From assembly GCF_014596565.1 (NCBI RefSeq), contig NZ_NOIN01000003.1:310001-374000 (forward strand): 64,000 bases of DNA. Reading direction: 5' to 3'. Origin of the DNA: Pseudomonas sp. PSB18 (GTDB taxonomy: Bacteria > Pseudomonadota > Gammaproteobacteria > Pseudomonadales > Pseudomonadaceae). Under the pieces are notes generated by a model. The model ran no database searches. It was given only the letters and a program-made list of their open reading frames with translations, and was not told where the DNA came from. The position numbers and the translations under genes were made by a program. Below are positions 8,018 to 18,892 of this stretch, piece after piece (within the stretch, counting starts at the first letter, position 1; every line of letters begins with the position of its first letter).

Positions 8018-9595
8018 TCACTCCCACTCAATCGTCGCCGGCGGCTTGCTCGACACGTCATACGTCACGCGGGAGATGCCGTCGATTTCATTGATGATGC
8101 GACCGGAAACGGTTTCCAGCAGCTCGTACGGCAGGTGCGCCCAGCGAGCGGTCATGAAGTCGATGGTTTCCACCGCACGCAGGGCCACGACCCAGGCGTA
8201 ACGACGGCCATCGCCGACCACGCCAACCGATTTCACCGGCTGGAACACCACGAACGCCTGGCTGACCTTGTGGTACCAGTCGGCCTTGCGCAGTTCTTCG
8301 ATGAAGATGTGGTCGGCGCGACGCAGCAGGTCGGCGTATTCCTTCTTCACTTCACCAAGGATCCGCACGCCCAGGCCCGGGCCCGGGAATGGGTGGCGGT
8401 AGACCATGTCGTAAGGCAGGCCCAGCTCCAGGCCGAGGCGACGGACTTCGTCCTTGAACAGCTCGCGCAGCGGCTCGACCAGCTTGAGGTTCATTTCTTC
8501 CGGCAGGCCACCGACGTTGTGGTGGGACTTGATCACGTGGGCCTTGCCGCTCTTGGCGCCGGCCGACTCGATCACGTCGGGGTAGATGGTGCCCTGGGCC
8601 AGGTACTTGATGTTGTCCAGCTTGCAGGATTCGGCATCGAACACGTCGATGAAGGTGCGGCCGATGATCTTGCGCTTCTTCTCCGGGTCGGACTCGCCGG
8701 CCAGGTTGGTCAGGAACTGCTCTTCGGCGTTGGCGCGGATCACCTTGACGCCCATGTTCTCGGCGAACATGGCCATCACTTGCTCGCCTTCGTGCAGGCG
8801 CAGCAGGCCGTTGTCGACGAAGACGCAGGTCAGTTGATCACCGATGGCCTTGTGCAACAGCGCGGCGACCACCGAGGAGTCAACGCCGCCAGACAAGCCC
8901 AGCAGCACGTTGTCGGTACCGACCTGGGCGCGCACCTGGGCGATGGCGTCTTCAGCGATTTTCGACGGTGTCCACAGGGCTTCGCACTCGCAGATGTCGA
9001 GGATGAAGCGCGACAGGATGCGGCCGCCCTGCTTGGTGTGGGTCACTTCCGGGTGGAACTGCACGCCGTAGTAACGACGCTCGTCGCTGAACATGCCGGC
9101 AATCGGGCAGCTCGGCGTGCTGGCGAGGATGTGGAAGTCTTCCGGCATCTTGGTGACCTTGTCACCGTGGCTCATCCACACGTCCAGACCGAACAGGCCG
9201 TCGGCGTCGACATGGTCTTCGATGCCGTCCAACAGGCGGCTCTTGCCGACCACGTCAACGCGGGCATAACCGAATTCACGCAGGTCGGAGCCTTCTACCT
9301 TGCCGCCGAGCTGCTCGGCCATGGTCTGCATGCCGTAGCAAATGCCGAAGACCGGTACGCCCAGGTCGAACACCGCTTGCGGGCAGCGCGGGCTGTTGGC
9401 TTCGTGCACGGACTCGGGACCGCCGGCGAGGATGACGCCTTTGGGAGCGAACTCGCGAATCGCTTCGTCATCCATGTCGAACGGGTGCAGTTCGCAGTAC
9501 ACGCCGATTTCACGCACGCGGCGGGCAATCAGTTGGGTGTACTGGGAACCGAAGTCGAGGATCAGGATGCGGTGAGCGTGAATGTCGAGGGCCAT
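8018..9595 (-). CDS. guaA: GMP synthase (glutamine-hydrolysing)
   Basis: 525 residues, the usual length. The N-terminal class I glutamine amidotransferase has nucleophile Cys in FGICYGMQ and the His-Glu pair in VQFHPEV. The ATP-pyrophosphatase domain has the P-loop SGGVDSS. The C-terminal dimerisation domain ends PPATIEWE. It aminates XMP to GMP with ammonia from glutamine. It lies downstream of guaB in the same orientation, forming the guaBA purine operon. Confidence 0.98.
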   Translation of the reverse strand: MALDIHAHRILILDFGSQYTQLIARRVREIGVYCELHPFDMDDEAIREFAPKGVILAGGPESVHEANSPRCPQAVFDLGVPVFGICYGMQTMAEQLGGKVEGSDLREFGYARVDVVGKSRLLDGIEDHVDADGLFGLDVWMSHGDKVTKMPEDFHILASTPSCPIAGMFSDERRYYGVQFHPEVTHTKQGGRILSRFILDICECEALWTPSKIAEDAIAQVRAQVGTDNVLLGLSGGVDSSVVAALLHKAIGDQLTCVFVDNGLLRLHEGEQVMAMFAENMGVKVIRANAEEQFLTNLAGESDPEKKRKIIGRTFIDVFDAESCKLDNIKYLAQGTIYPDVIESAGAKSGKAHVIKSHHNVGGLPEEMNLKLVEPLRELFKDEVRRLGLELGLPYDMVYRHPFPGPGLGVRILGEVKKEYADLLRRADHIFIEELRKADWYHKVSQAFVVFQPVKSVGVVGDGRRYAWVVALRAVETIDFMTARWAHLPYELLETVSGRIINEIDGISRVTYDVSSKPPATIEWE

Positions 9596-9628
9596 GACTC
9601 ATTCTCATGTAGTGAATCAGAAACAACT

Positions 9629-9650
9629 CGGGGCTGAATGAACAGCCCCG
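9629..9650. other. hairpin in the guaB-guaA gap
   Basis: CGGGGCTG-AATGAA-CAGCCCCG is a perfect 8-bp stem between the two genes. No U-run follows in the leftward direction, so it is more likely an mRNA stability or processing element, or a weak attenuator, than a full terminator. Confidence 0.5.
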
Positions 9651-9674
9651 GTGATTAACGTTTTGCTGGAAGCC

Positions 9675-11222
<1,548 letters not shown>

Positions 11223-11260
11223 CTATTATTGCCGGGGTGATTGACGGGGCTGATCGCCCC

Positions 11261-11394
11261 CCTGTGGCGAGGGGATTTATCCCCGCTGGACTGCGCAGCA
11301 GTCCCAAGGTAGTCGACTCATATGCCTGATGTACCGCACAGCCTGGTTTAGGGCCGCTTCGCGCCCCAGCGGGGATAAATCCCCTCGCCACAAA
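11261..11394. repeat. REP pair (GGCGAGGGGATTTATCCCC type)
   Basis: TGTGGCGAGGGGATTTATCC followed by CCGCTGGACTGCGCAGCAG on the left, with its reverse complement (GGGGATAAATCCCCTCGCCAC) on the right. The cluster lies between guaB and the zinc-ribbon gene. This is a different REP family from the GTGGGAGC type. Confidence 0.8.
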
Positions 11395-11415
11395 AGCAGT
11401 CTCCAGTGTGCCTAC

Positions 11416-11964
11416 CTACAACTCCACCTGCACCCAACTCACCGGCTGATCCAGCCAATCGGCGAATTCGTCGAGGAAGTCCTGCTTGAACCCCGCCTCC
11501 AACCAGTTGTTGAAGATGAACCCCAGGTTGGAGAAGCCGCAGGGCTGCAGGAACAGGAAGCCGTTGATGTCATCTTCATGCCCGCACTCGGGGCAGGTGA
11601 AATTGTCGGTGCGGTCGGGCATCCAGTCCTCCAGGCTTTCGAACAGCGCCTCGCCGATTTCCCGCCGGCACTCGGCGCAGCCCGCTTCCTCGAGAAAGCC
11701 CTTGGCCGGGGTGTAGATGCAGCGCTTGGTGATGATCTCCAGGCCGTTGATCGGCTCGTCGAACGGCAGGGCATCGGGGCGCAGGACCACTGCGCGGGCG
11801 CCGGGGGCGATGGCGTGGGCCATGCGATTGCCGGTACGCCCGCAGGTGGTCAGTTGCTCTTCGACAATGTTCTTGCGCACCAGCCAGCGCACGATCGCCC
11901 GGGCCCTGGGCTCATGGACCGGCAAGGTGGAGATTTTCGGGACGATGATGCTTTGGGAGTTCAT
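11416..11964 (-). CDS. conserved zinc-ribbon protein of unknown function
   Basis: 182 residues from MNSQSIIVPKIS. Two CxxC pairs (CAECRREIGE and CPECGHEDD) about 40 residues apart should bind a zinc ion. The N-terminal half (VHEPRARAIVRWLVRKNIVE) is helical. The protein has no ATPase motif, so the sugar ABC transporter ATPase name sometimes attached to this family is not supported. In-frame sequence upstream of 11964 overlaps a REP and is not used. No function is known to me. Confidence 0.75.
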   Translation of the reverse strand: MNSQSIIVPKISTLPVHEPRARAIVRWLVRKNIVEEQLTTCGRTGNRMAHAIAPGARAVVLRPDALPFDEPINGLEIITKRCIYTPAKGFLEEAGCAECRREIGEALFESLEDWMPDRTDNFTCPECGHEDDINGFLFLQPCGFSNLGFIFNNWLEAGFKQDFLDEFADWLDQPVSWVQVEL

Positions 11965-11982
11965 GGCAAGGCCTGGGGGTCT

Positions 11983-12072
11983 TTGTAGGCGCAAAGCTTG
12001 CTCGCGATGCGGACACTTCAGTCCATCAGATGATGGGGGCGATACCATCGCGAGCAAGCTTTGCTCCTACGA
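11983..12072. repeat. REP inverted pair
   Basis: TGTAGGCGCAAAGCTTGCTCGCGATG and ATCGCGAGCAAGCTTTGCTCCTACG face each other. This is a variant of the GTGGGAGC family in which the outer bases have changed together on both arms. Confidence 0.8.
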
Positions 12073-12114
12073 GTGTGATCAAAGGCCGGCAGCTTAATCC
12101 CTGGCCAAACCAGG

Positions 12115-12882
12115 TCAAGCGCTCAGGTAGCGCCCGATCAGCGCGAGGCCACTGGCAAGCACCAACCAGGTCACCAGGCGCACGAAGGTCTCGCGCGACA
12201 TCTTCATCGTCAGGCGACGACCTATCCACAGCCCCAGCGCCATGGCCGGCAACAAACACAGCGCCAGCACCAACAAGGGTAGTTCGCCATACACGCCCGC
12301 GACAGCGAACAGACTCAAGCGCACCACGGTGCTGCAACTGATCAGCGCGCTTTGGGTGGCCCGGGCCGGTTCCTTGGGCAAGCGGCTGTTCAAATAAATC
12401 GCATATAAAAAGCCGCCACTGCCGAACAAGGCCCCGAACATCCCGCCCACCGTGCCCATCGGGATCGCCCACAGCGCCGACAACTGCGTAGGCCGGGTCT
12501 TTATCCACAGGCTGTAGATCGCGTAGGCGCTGATGAACAGCCCCATCAACAGCAACAGCAGGTCAGACTTGAGGTTGAGCAGGAAAATCACGCCCAGGGT
12601 GCAACCGACCGCCATACACGGCAACAACCGCAGCAACTCCGGCCGGGCAACATCCTTACGCGACGGCAACAGATTGCCGAACGCCGCGACAAAATCCAGC
12701 AACACCAGCAGCGGCACGATTTTCGACAGGGGCATGAACAGCAGCAGGATCGGCGCGGCCACCAACGCCGTTCCGAATCCGGCGATGCCGAACACGATAT
12801 AGGCCAGGGCGATGGCAAAGCCGATCACCAGCCATTCCATGGGCGCAAAAGCCCACTGGCCCAACCACGAGAAAAGGTTCAT
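12115..12882 (-). CDS. TauE/SafE (TSUP) family membrane transporter
   Basis: 255 residues, about eight membrane helices. The N-terminal repeat has GIAGFGTALVAAP and the second half GGMFGALFGSGGFLYAIYL, the paired glycine-rich motifs of the sulfite-exporter family. AAGGAAG lies before the ATG. Family members move sulfite, sulfoacetate or other small organic anions; the substrate is not predictable here. It is a separate gene flanked by REPs. A second TSUP gene lies at 56.75 kb. Confidence 0.85.
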   Translation of the reverse strand: MNLFSWLGQWAFAPMEWLVIGFAIALAYIVFGIAGFGTALVAAPILLLFMPLSKIVPLLVLLDFVAAFGNLLPSRKDVARPELLRLLPCMAVGCTLGVIFLLNLKSDLLLLLMGLFISAYAIYSLWIKTRPTQLSALWAIPMGTVGGMFGALFGSGGFLYAIYLNSRLPKEPARATQSALISCSTVVRLSLFAVAGVYGELPLLVLALCLLPAMALGLWIGRRLTMKMSRETFVRLVTWLVLASGLALIGRYLSA

Positions 12883-12944
12883 CCGGCACTTCCTTGCTGA
12901 CGAAGTGGCGACTTTAGCCAGAGGTCGTAGGCTTATCCAGCACT

Positions 12945-13040
12945 GCTATCGCGAGCAGGCTCGGTCCCACAGGATTTCCATTGGATTCATATGCTGTGTA
13001 CGACGCAGAACCTTTGTGGGAGCGAGCCTGCTCGCGATGA
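12945..13040. repeat. REP inverted pair
   Basis: CTATCGCGAGCAGGCTCGGTCC and GTGGGAGCGAGCCTGCTCGCGA face each other between the divergent TSUP gene and xseA, upstream of both starts. Confidence 0.8.
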
Positions 13041-13106
13041 AGGCAACCCGATCTAATTGTTTCCACGCATGGAGATTAAGCGGCAAATGCCCTTATCATG
13101 CCGCCC

Positions 13107-14486
13107 ATGATTAAAGATCCCTTTGCCCGCCTGGGCCTGGACCGCGAGGTCCTGACTGTCAGCCAGCTCAACGGCCGTGCGCGGGTGTTGCTCGAAGACG
13201 TGTTCAGCAACATCTGGGTCGAGGGCGAAATCTCCAACCTCGCCCGCCCCGCCTCCGGCCATGTGTACTTCACCCTCAAGGACAGCGGCGCCCAGGTACG
13301 CTGCGCGCTGTTCCGGCAAAACGCCGCGCGGGTGCGCCAGGCCTTGAAGGATGGGTTGGCGGTCAAGGTGCGCGGCAAGGTTTCGCTGTTCGAAGGCCGT
13401 GGTGATTACCAACTGATTCTCGACACCGTGGAGCCGGCCGGTGATGGTGCCCTGCGCCTGGCCTTCGATGCCCTGAAGGAAAAGCTCAGCGCCGAAGGCC
13501 TGTTCAGCGCCGAGCGCAAGGTGCCCCTGCCCGCTCATCCGCAACGCATCGGCATCATCAGTTCGCCCACCGGCGCGGTCATCCGCGACATCATCAGCGT
13601 GTTCCGTCGTCGTGCGCCGCAGATCGCCCTGACGCTGATCCCCACCGCCGTGCAGGGTCGCGAAGCCACCGCACAGATCGTCCGCGCCCTGAAACTGGCG
13701 GACGCCCGGGGCTTCGATGCGCTGATCCTGGCCCGTGGCGGCGGTTCACTGGAAGACCTGTGGTGCTTCAACGAAGAAGCCGTGGCCCGGGCCGTGGATG
13801 CCTGCGTGACGCCGATCGTCAGCGCCGTCGGCCATGAAACCGACGTGTCCATCAGCGATTTCGTCGCCGACGTACGCGCTCCAACGCCGTCCGCCGCCGC
13901 CGAACTGCTGGCGCCGGACGCCGGCGATCTGGTACGCCGGGTCGAAAGCCTGCATCGGCGGCTGGTGATGCGCATGCGTGACCGTTTGATGCGCGATCAA
14001 CTGCGCCTCGAAGGCCTGACCCGACGCCTGCGCCACCCCGGTGAACGCCTGCGCCAGCAAGCCCAGCGCCTCGACGACCTGGACATGCGCCTGCGCCGGG
14101 CCTTCGAACGCAGCCTCAATACCCGCCGCGAACGCCTGATCCGCCTGGAAACCCGCCTGGCCGGCCAGCATCCGGGCCGCCACCTGGCACTGCTGCGCCA
14201 ACGCCTGGACAGCCTGGCCGAACGCCTGCCCCGGGCCATGCGCGAAGGTTTGAAAGCGCGACGCGTGCAATTGCACAACCAGATGCAGACGCTGCACATC
14301 GTCAGCCCCCTGGCGACCCTCGGCCGGGGCTACAGCATCTTGCTGGACGAACGCGGCCATGCGATCCGCAGTGCCGGACAGACCCAGACCGGCCAGCGCC
14401 TGACGGCCCGCCTCGGCGAAGGCGAACTGCTGGTGCGGGTCGAAGACAATCACCTGACGCCGGTCACCCTTTCTCTACTGGATTGA
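13107..14486 (+). CDS. xseA: exodeoxyribonuclease VII large subunit
   Basis: 459 residues from MIKDPFARLGLDREV; an ATG three codons earlier is also possible. The N-terminal OB fold binds DNA (VWGEIS-type segment NIWVEGEISNLARP). The catalytic domain follows (GIISSPTGAVIRDI, LARGGGSLEDLW, VSAVGHETDVSISDFVAD), then a long Arg/Gln-rich coiled coil. With XseB it degrades single-stranded DNA to oligonucleotides. The M23 peptidase gene starts three bases after its stop. Confidence 0.96.
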   Translation: MIKDPFARLGLDREVLTVSQLNGRARVLLEDVFSNIWVEGEISNLARPASGHVYFTLKDSGAQVRCALFRQNAARVRQALKDGLAVKVRGKVSLFEGRGDYQLILDTVEPAGDGALRLAFDALKEKLSAEGLFSAERKVPLPAHPQRIGIISSPTGAVIRDIISVFRRRAPQIALTLIPTAVQGREATAQIVRALKLADARGFDALILARGGGSLEDLWCFNEEAVARAVDACVTPIVSAVGHETDVSISDFVADVRAPTPSAAAELLAPDAGDLVRRVESLHRRLVMRMRDRLMRDQLRLEGLTRRLRHPGERLRQQAQRLDDLDMRLRRAFERSLNTRRERLIRLETRLAGQHPGRHLALLRQRLDSLAERLPRAMREGLKARRVQLHNQMQTLHIVSPLATLGRGYSILLDERGHAIRSAGQTQTGQRLTARLGEGELLVRVEDNHLTPVTLSLLD

Positions 14487-14489
14487 TCC

Positions 14490-15311
14490 ATGCCGCGATT
14501 TCTAACGCCCCTGTTTTTGCTGTGCCTGACCTTCAACGCCTACGCCGACAGTTACATCACCCGCCTGCTGAACAAACCGGTGCCCGGCGGCGTGGCCGTG
14601 GTTGATCTGGGCAGCTCGGCCCAGGCGCCGAAAGCCAGCTTTCAGGGCAAGCCGGTGCTGGTGGTCAAGGAACAGAACAACTGGCTGGCGATTGTCGGCA
14701 TCCCGCTGACCGTCCAGCCGGGCACCCAGCAGGTCAACAGCGGCGGCGGCACCCAGCCGTTCGTGGTCGGCTATAAAAAGTACCCCGAGCAGCACATCAC
14801 CCTGAAGAACAAGCGCCAGGTCAACCCGAACCCGGCGGACCTCAAGCGCATCGACGCCGAGATGGCCGTGCAGTTGAAGGCCTACCGCAGCTTCAGCCCG
14901 AACATCCCCAGCAACCTGCTGTTGGACAAGCCGGTCAACGGCCCGCTGTCGAGCCGGTTTGGCGTGCGCCGCTTCTTCAACGGCGAAGAGCGCAACCCCC
15001 ACGCCGGCCTGGACTTCGCCGTGCCCGCCGGCACGCCGATCAAGACGCCGGCGGCCGGCAAGGTGATCCTTACCGGCAACTACTTCTTCAATGGCAACAC
15101 CGTGTTCGTCGACCATGGCCAGGGCTTCATCAGCATGTTCTGCCATATGTCGAAGATCGACGTGAAGGTTGGCCAGCAATTGGCCCGGGGCGCGGTGGTG
15201 GGCAAGGTTGGCTCTACTGGTCGAGCGACCGGACCGCACATGCATTGGAACATCAGCCTGAACGATGCACGGGTCGACCCGGCGATTTTTATCGGGGCGT
15301 TCGAGCCCTGA
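14490..15311 (+). CDS. M23-family metallopeptidase, periplasmic
   Basis: 273 residues with a signal peptide (LFLLCLTFNAYA). The C-terminal LytM domain carries zinc-binding HAGLDFAVP (HxxxD) and HMHWN. Such enzymes cut peptidoglycan cross-links or act as septal regulators. The catalytic residues look intact, so an active endopeptidase is likely. It follows xseA by three bases and is probably co-transcribed, although the two roles are unrelated. Confidence 0.88.
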   Translation: MPRFLTPLFLLCLTFNAYADSYITRLLNKPVPGGVAVVDLGSSAQAPKASFQGKPVLVVKEQNNWLAIVGIPLTVQPGTQQVNSGGGTQPFVVGYKKYPEQHITLKNKRQVNPNPADLKRIDAEMAVQLKAYRSFSPNIPSNLLLDKPVNGPLSSRFGVRRFFNGEERNPHAGLDFAVPAGTPIKTPAAGKVILTGNYFFNGNTVFVDHGQGFISMFCHMSKIDVKVGQQLARGAVVGKVGSTGRATGPHMHWNISLNDARVDPAIFIGAFEP

Positions 15312-15336
15312 GTTTTTTGTGGTGAGCCCACTGGCC

Positions 15337-15427
15337 TCATCGCGAGCAAGCTCGGCTCCCACAGGTACTGCGTAATATTTGAAAGTGCCGAATACCCTGT
15401 GGGAGCCGAGCTTGCTCGCGATGAGGC
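15337..15427. repeat. REP inverted pair
   Basis: CATCGCGAGCAAGCTCGGCTCC and GGAGCCGAGCTTGCTCGCGATG are exact reverse complements, placed after the M23 peptidase gene. About 150 bp of AT-rich sequence follows before the possible leader ORF at 15601. Confidence 0.85.
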
Positions 15428-15600
15428 CGGCACATGCACCGTGGCCCTAGAGATTGCCGAGCTCCAAACATCGACGCAATAAAACTACAAACTATTCGGT
15501 AATGCGCGATTAAATCTCGCAAACCCACCAAAAAACAGAACTTCTCTCAATTTTTTCCGACTGCTTGCGATCCTCCCCCCACCCGGTTAGGGTTGAAGGC

Positions 15601-15678
15601 ATGAAAACCTCTCACACCCTCATCCAGCTTCGCCAGCACCGCAGCCTGTGCCTCGTCAGCGCGCGACTGCCGGGCTGA
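15601..15678 (+). CDS. candidate leader peptide upstream of leuA
   Basis: ATG to TGA encodes 25 residues, beginning MKTSHTLIQLRQ and ending SLCLVSARLPG, 90 bp before leuA. Four or five Leu codons and the location fit a translated leader controlling leuA. There is no run of consecutive Leu codons as in the enterobacterial leu leader, the ribosome site is weak, and I cannot see a clean terminator/antiterminator pair. The GC-rich stretch around 15722-15750 (GGCAGGCCGCC then TTTTT) could form one. Confidence 0.4.
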   Translation: MKTSHTLIQLRQHRSLCLVSARLPG

Positions 15679-15768
15679 ATCGCGGCACCCCGTCCAGGCT
15701 GTAGAGCCACCCCGTTCGAACCACCGGCAGGCCGCCTTTTTCCGGCCACGACAATAAGGATTCCGCCC

Positions 15769-17448
15769 ATGAGCATGCTCAAAGACCCGTCTTCCAAATA
15801 CCGCGCCTTCCCGACCATCAACCTGCCGGACCGCACCTGGCCGTCGAAGACTATCACCGCCGCGCCGATCTGGTGCAGTTCCGACCTGCGCGACGGCAAC
15901 CAGTCGCTGATCGAGCCGATGGACGCGGTCAAGAAACTGCGCTTCTGGAAAACCCTGGTCGCCGTGGGCGTCAAGGAAATCGAAGCGTCGTTCCCGGCCG
16001 CCTCGCAAACTGACTTCGACTTCGTGCGCACCCTCATCGAAGAAGGCCACATCCCGGACGACACCACCATCCAGGTGCTGACCCAGGCCCGTGAAGACCT
16101 GATCGCCCGGACCTTCGAATCCCTGCGCGGCGCGAAGAAAGCCATCGTCCACCTGTACAACGCCACCTGCCCGTCGTTCCGTCGCATCGTGTTCAATCAG
16201 GACAAGGAAGGCGTGAAGGAAATCGCGGTGAACGCGGCCAAGCTGTTCGTCAAGTACGCCGCCCAGCAGCCGGAAACCCAATGGCAGTTCGAATATTCGC
16301 CAGAGACGTTCAGCGCCACTGAGCTGGAGTTCGCCAAGGAAGTCTGCGACGCAGTGATCGAAGTCTGGAACCCGACCCCCGAGCGCAAGGTGATCCTCAA
16401 CCTGCCCGCCACCGTGGAAGTCGCCACCCCGAACATCTACGCCGACCAGATCGAGTGGTTCCACCGCAACATCACCCGTCGTGACAGCGTGCTCATCAGC
16501 CTGCACACCCACAACGACCGTGGCACCGGCGTGGCCGCCACCGAGCTGGGCCTGATGGCCGGCGCCGACCGTGTCGAAGGCTGCCTGTTCGGTAACGGCG
16601 AGCGCACCGGCAACGTCGACCTGGTGACCGTAGCGCTGAACCTCTATACCCAGGGCATCAACCCCGAGCTGGACTTCTCCGACATCGATGGCGTGCGCAA
16701 AGTGGTCGAAGAGTGCAACCAGATTGCGGTGCACCCACGTCATCCCTACGTCGGCGACCTGGTTCACACCGCGTTCTCCGGCTCGCACCAGGACGCCATC
16801 CGCAAGGGCTTCGCCCAGCAGAAATCCGACACACTGTGGGAAGTGCCGTACCTGCCGATCGACCCAGCCGACATCGGCCGCAGCTACGAGGCGGTGATCC
16901 GCGTCAACAGCCAGTCGGGCAAGGGCGGTATCGCCTACCTGTTGGAACAGGAATACGGCATCAGCCTGCCGCGCCGCATGCAGATCGAGTTCAGCCAGGT
17001 GGTTCAGCGCGAGACCGACCGCCTCGGCCTCGAAATGACCGCGCAGCAGATCCACAGCCTGCTGCAACGCGAATACCTGCAAGCCAACACCCCGTATGCG
17101 CTGGTCAGCCATCGCCTGCAGGAAGAGAACGGCAACAGTGCCGTGGAAGTGGAAGTCGCCAGCAAGGGCCAGGGTGAAACCAACCTGCACTGGCGCGGCA
17201 AGGGCAACGGCGCGCTGGAGGCCCTGGTGGCCGGCCTGCCAATTCCGGTGGAGATCATGGACTACAACGAACACGCCATCGGCGCCGGCACCAACGCCAA
17301 GGCGGCGGCGTACATCGAACTGCGGGTCAACGGTGAACGTGCGGTGCACGGCGTGGGCATCGATGAAAACATCACCACCGCCAGCTTCAAGGCCCTGTTC
17401 AGCGCACTGAACCGCTCGCTGAGCCAGCCTGAGGCCAAGGCAGCCTGA
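15769..17448 (+). CDS. leuA: 2-isopropylmalate synthase
   Basis: 559 residues, the long LeuA form usual in Pseudomonas. The HMGL-type TIM barrel has metal and substrate motifs [10 protein letters not shown] and [11 protein letters not shown]. The C-terminal LeuA dimer domain ([14 protein letters not shown] ... [11 protein letters not shown]) binds the feedback inhibitor leucine. It condenses acetyl-CoA with 2-ketoisovalerate, the first step of leucine synthesis. AAGGATT precedes the ATG. It stands apart from leuBCD in this window. Confidence 0.97.
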   Translation: MSMLKDPSSKYRAFPTINLPDRTWPSKTITAAPIWCSSDLRDGNQSLIEPMDAVKKLRFWKTLVAVGVKEIEASFPAASQTDFDFVRTLIEEGHIPDDTTIQVLTQAREDLIARTFESLRGAKKAIVHLYNATCPSFRRIVFNQDKEGVKEIAVNAAKLFVKYAAQQPETQWQFEYSPETFSATELEFAKEVCDAVIEVWNPTPERKVILNLPATVEVATPNIYADQIEWFHRNITRRDSVLISLHTHNDRGTGVAATELGLMAGADRVEGCLFGNGERTGNVDLVTVALNLYTQGINPELDFSDIDGVRKVVEECNQIAVHPRHPYVGDLVHTAFSGSHQDAIRKGFAQQKSDTLWEVPYLPIDPADIGRSYEAVIRVNSQSGKGGIAYLLEQEYGISLPRRMQIEFSQVVQRETDRLGLEMTAQQIHSLLQREYLQANTPYALVSHRLQEENGNSAVEVEVASKGQGETNLHWRGKGNGALEALVAGLPIPVEIMDYNEHAIGAGTNAKAAAYIELRVNGERAVHGVGIDENITTASFKALFSALNRSLSQPEAKAA

Positions 17449-17465
17449 TTCGCGGCTGAAATGCA

Positions 17466-17497
17466 AAAAGGCCCCGGGGTGTGAACCCTGGGGCCTC
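17466..17497 (-). terminator. hairpin terminator between leuA and the coiled-coil gene
   Basis: AGGCCCCGGGG and CCCTGGGGCCT form a strong stem. In the leftward direction it is followed by TTTTTG, so it best serves the gene at 17616-18032, though it may also stop leuA transcripts. Confidence 0.6.
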
Positions 17498-17606
17498 GTT
17501 CCCACGCTCCGCGTGGGCACGCATCAACGGACGCTCTGCGTTCGGCTCTTGGGACGCGGAGCGTCCCCGGCTGCATTCCCACGCGGAGCGTGGGAACGAT
17601 CAAACA
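17498..17606. repeat. REP-type repeat (CCCACGCTCCGCGTGGG core)
   Basis: GTTCCCACGCTCCGCGTGGG, a second GGACGCGGAGCGTCCC core, and CACGCGGAGCGTGGGAACG form an inverted array. The same family recurs at 37.9-38.0 kb. Confidence 0.8.
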
Positions 17607-17615
17607 ACCCAAAAC

Positions 17616-18032
17616 TCAGGCATGGGTATCGACGGAACCAGCCATGGCCTGCAACAACGCCGCCCGCAAGGTCTGCAAGGCGGCCTGGGTGCCCATGATC
17701 TGGGTCTGGATGGCCATGGCCTGCTGGGTCTTCTGCTCTTCGTTGGCCTGGCTCTTCTCCACGCGGGCCAGTTCGGCCTGCTGCTGGGCCAACAGCTTTT
17801 CGGCCTGCTCGATCTGCTTTTTCAACTGCTCGACGACATCGACACCGCTGGTGGCAGGCGCACCGGCGATATTGGCGCCGCTGGTATCGATTTTCAGTGA
17901 CTTTTCCTTCTCGTCGCCGGCATCAGTCGATGCCGGCGAAGTGGCCGTCGTTTCTTCGGCCGTCCCACCGATCCGGACCTTTGGGGCCGAGAGTGGGTAA
18001 GGATTTACAGTAGTTGCGCTGATCGTGGTCAT
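17616..18032 (-). CDS. small coiled-coil protein, function unknown
   Basis: 138 residues. The first 60 are low-complexity Ala/Thr/Ser/Glu with no signal peptide. Residues about 63-105 (VVEQLKKQIEQAEKLLAQQQ, then AELARVEKSQANEEQ) are strongly coiled coil, followed by QTQIMGTQAALQTLRAALLQ. The layout resembles FlxA-like proteins, but that assignment is weak. GGAGGAGTCC before the ATG gives a good ribosome site. It is monocistronic. Confidence 0.7.
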   Translation of the reverse strand: MTTISATTVNPYPLSAPKVRIGGTAEETTATSPASTDAGDEKEKSLKIDTSGANIAGAPATSGVDVVEQLKKQIEQAEKLLAQQQAELARVEKSQANEEQKTQQAMAIQTQIMGTQAALQTLRAALLQAMAGSVDTHA

Positions 18033-18100
18033 GGGGACTCCTCCTTGGCTGACCCGTTATCGGCACGCAACAGCGCTTCTTAAGGGCTGAATCGTTTCAA

Positions 18101-18892
18101 TCAGATGAATTCGAAACGGTCGGCATCCAGGTTCGCCGGAAACCGCGTGCGATACGCCGCCAGGTCCGCCGCATTCAAACTGACCATGAACACACCATCG
18201 GCCTCCCCTGCGCTGAGCAAGGTTTCGCCCTGGAAGTCCAGCACCTGACTGTCGCCGGTATAGGCGAAGCCCTTGCCGTCGGTGCCGATGCGGTTCACCG
18301 CTGCCACGTAGCACAGATTCTCGATGGCTCGGGCCGGCAGCAGGCGGTTCCAGTGCTGGCGCCGGGCACCCGGCCAGTTGGCGGTGTACAGCAACAGGTC
18401 GGTGTCCTCGGCGTCGCGGCTCCAGGCCGGGAAACGCAGGTCGTAGCAAATCAGCGGACGGACCCGCCACCCCTTGAGCTCGAACAGCACCTGGCGCTCG
18501 CCCGGCGTGTAGTGATCGTGTTCGCCGGCCATGCGGAACAGATGGCGCTTATCGTAATGCAGCACCTCGCCGTCCGGTCGCACCCAGAGCAGGCGGTTGC
18601 GATGGCTGCCGTCAGCGGCTTGGACAATCAGACTGCCAGTGATCACCGCATCCAGCCTTGCCGCCAGGGTCCGCATCCATACGCTGGTGGGGCCGTGCTC
18701 CGGCTCTGCCAGGGTTTGCGACTCCATGGAAAACCCGGTGGTGAACATTTCCGGCAGGATGATCAGGTCTGCCCCCCGCGCCTGCTCCAACAGGCTTTCG
18801 AAATGTTCCAGGTTGGCCTGGCGGTCATGCCACGTCAGGGTGGTCTGGACCAGGGCGATATTGAGGTTCGGCAATGCACTCAGATCACGCAT
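18101..18892 (-). CDS. omega-amidase (nitrilase superfamily, YafV/Nit2-like)
   Basis: 263 residues from MRDLSALPNLNIALVQ. The nitrilase triad is visible: Glu in LPEMFTTGF, Lys in YDKRHLF, Cys in ICYDLRFP. It overlaps by 13 bp the 3' end of the aminotransferase gene upstream, so the two are co-translated. This pairing matches the transaminase/omega-amidase pathway, in which glutamine donates its amino group to a keto acid such as ketomethiobutyrate and the omega-amidase clears 2-oxoglutaramate. Activity on that substrate is inference from the context. Confidence 0.88.
   Translation of the reverse strand: MRDLSALPNLNIALVQTTLTWHDRQANLEHFESLLEQARGADLIILPEMFTTGFSMESQTLAEPEHGPTSVWMRTLAARLDAVITGSLIVQAADGSHRNRLLWVRPDGEVLHYDKRHLFRMAGEHDHYTPGERQVLFELKGWRVRPLICYDLRFPAWSRDAEDTDLLLYTANWPGARRQHWNRLLPARAIENLCYVAAVNRIGTDGKGFAYTGDSQVLDFQGETLLSAGEADGVFMVSLNAADLAAYRTRFPANLDADRFEFI

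Noticed and set aside
7991..9637. A 548-residue plus-strand frame across guaA
   Set aside because: Shadow of guaA; Gln/His/Asp-rich composition is typical of an antisense frame.
15547..17520. A 657-residue open frame on the minus strand across leuA
   Set aside because: It lies opposite a clear leuA gene. Long antisense frames are expected in high-GC DNA and the translation has no domain-like pattern.
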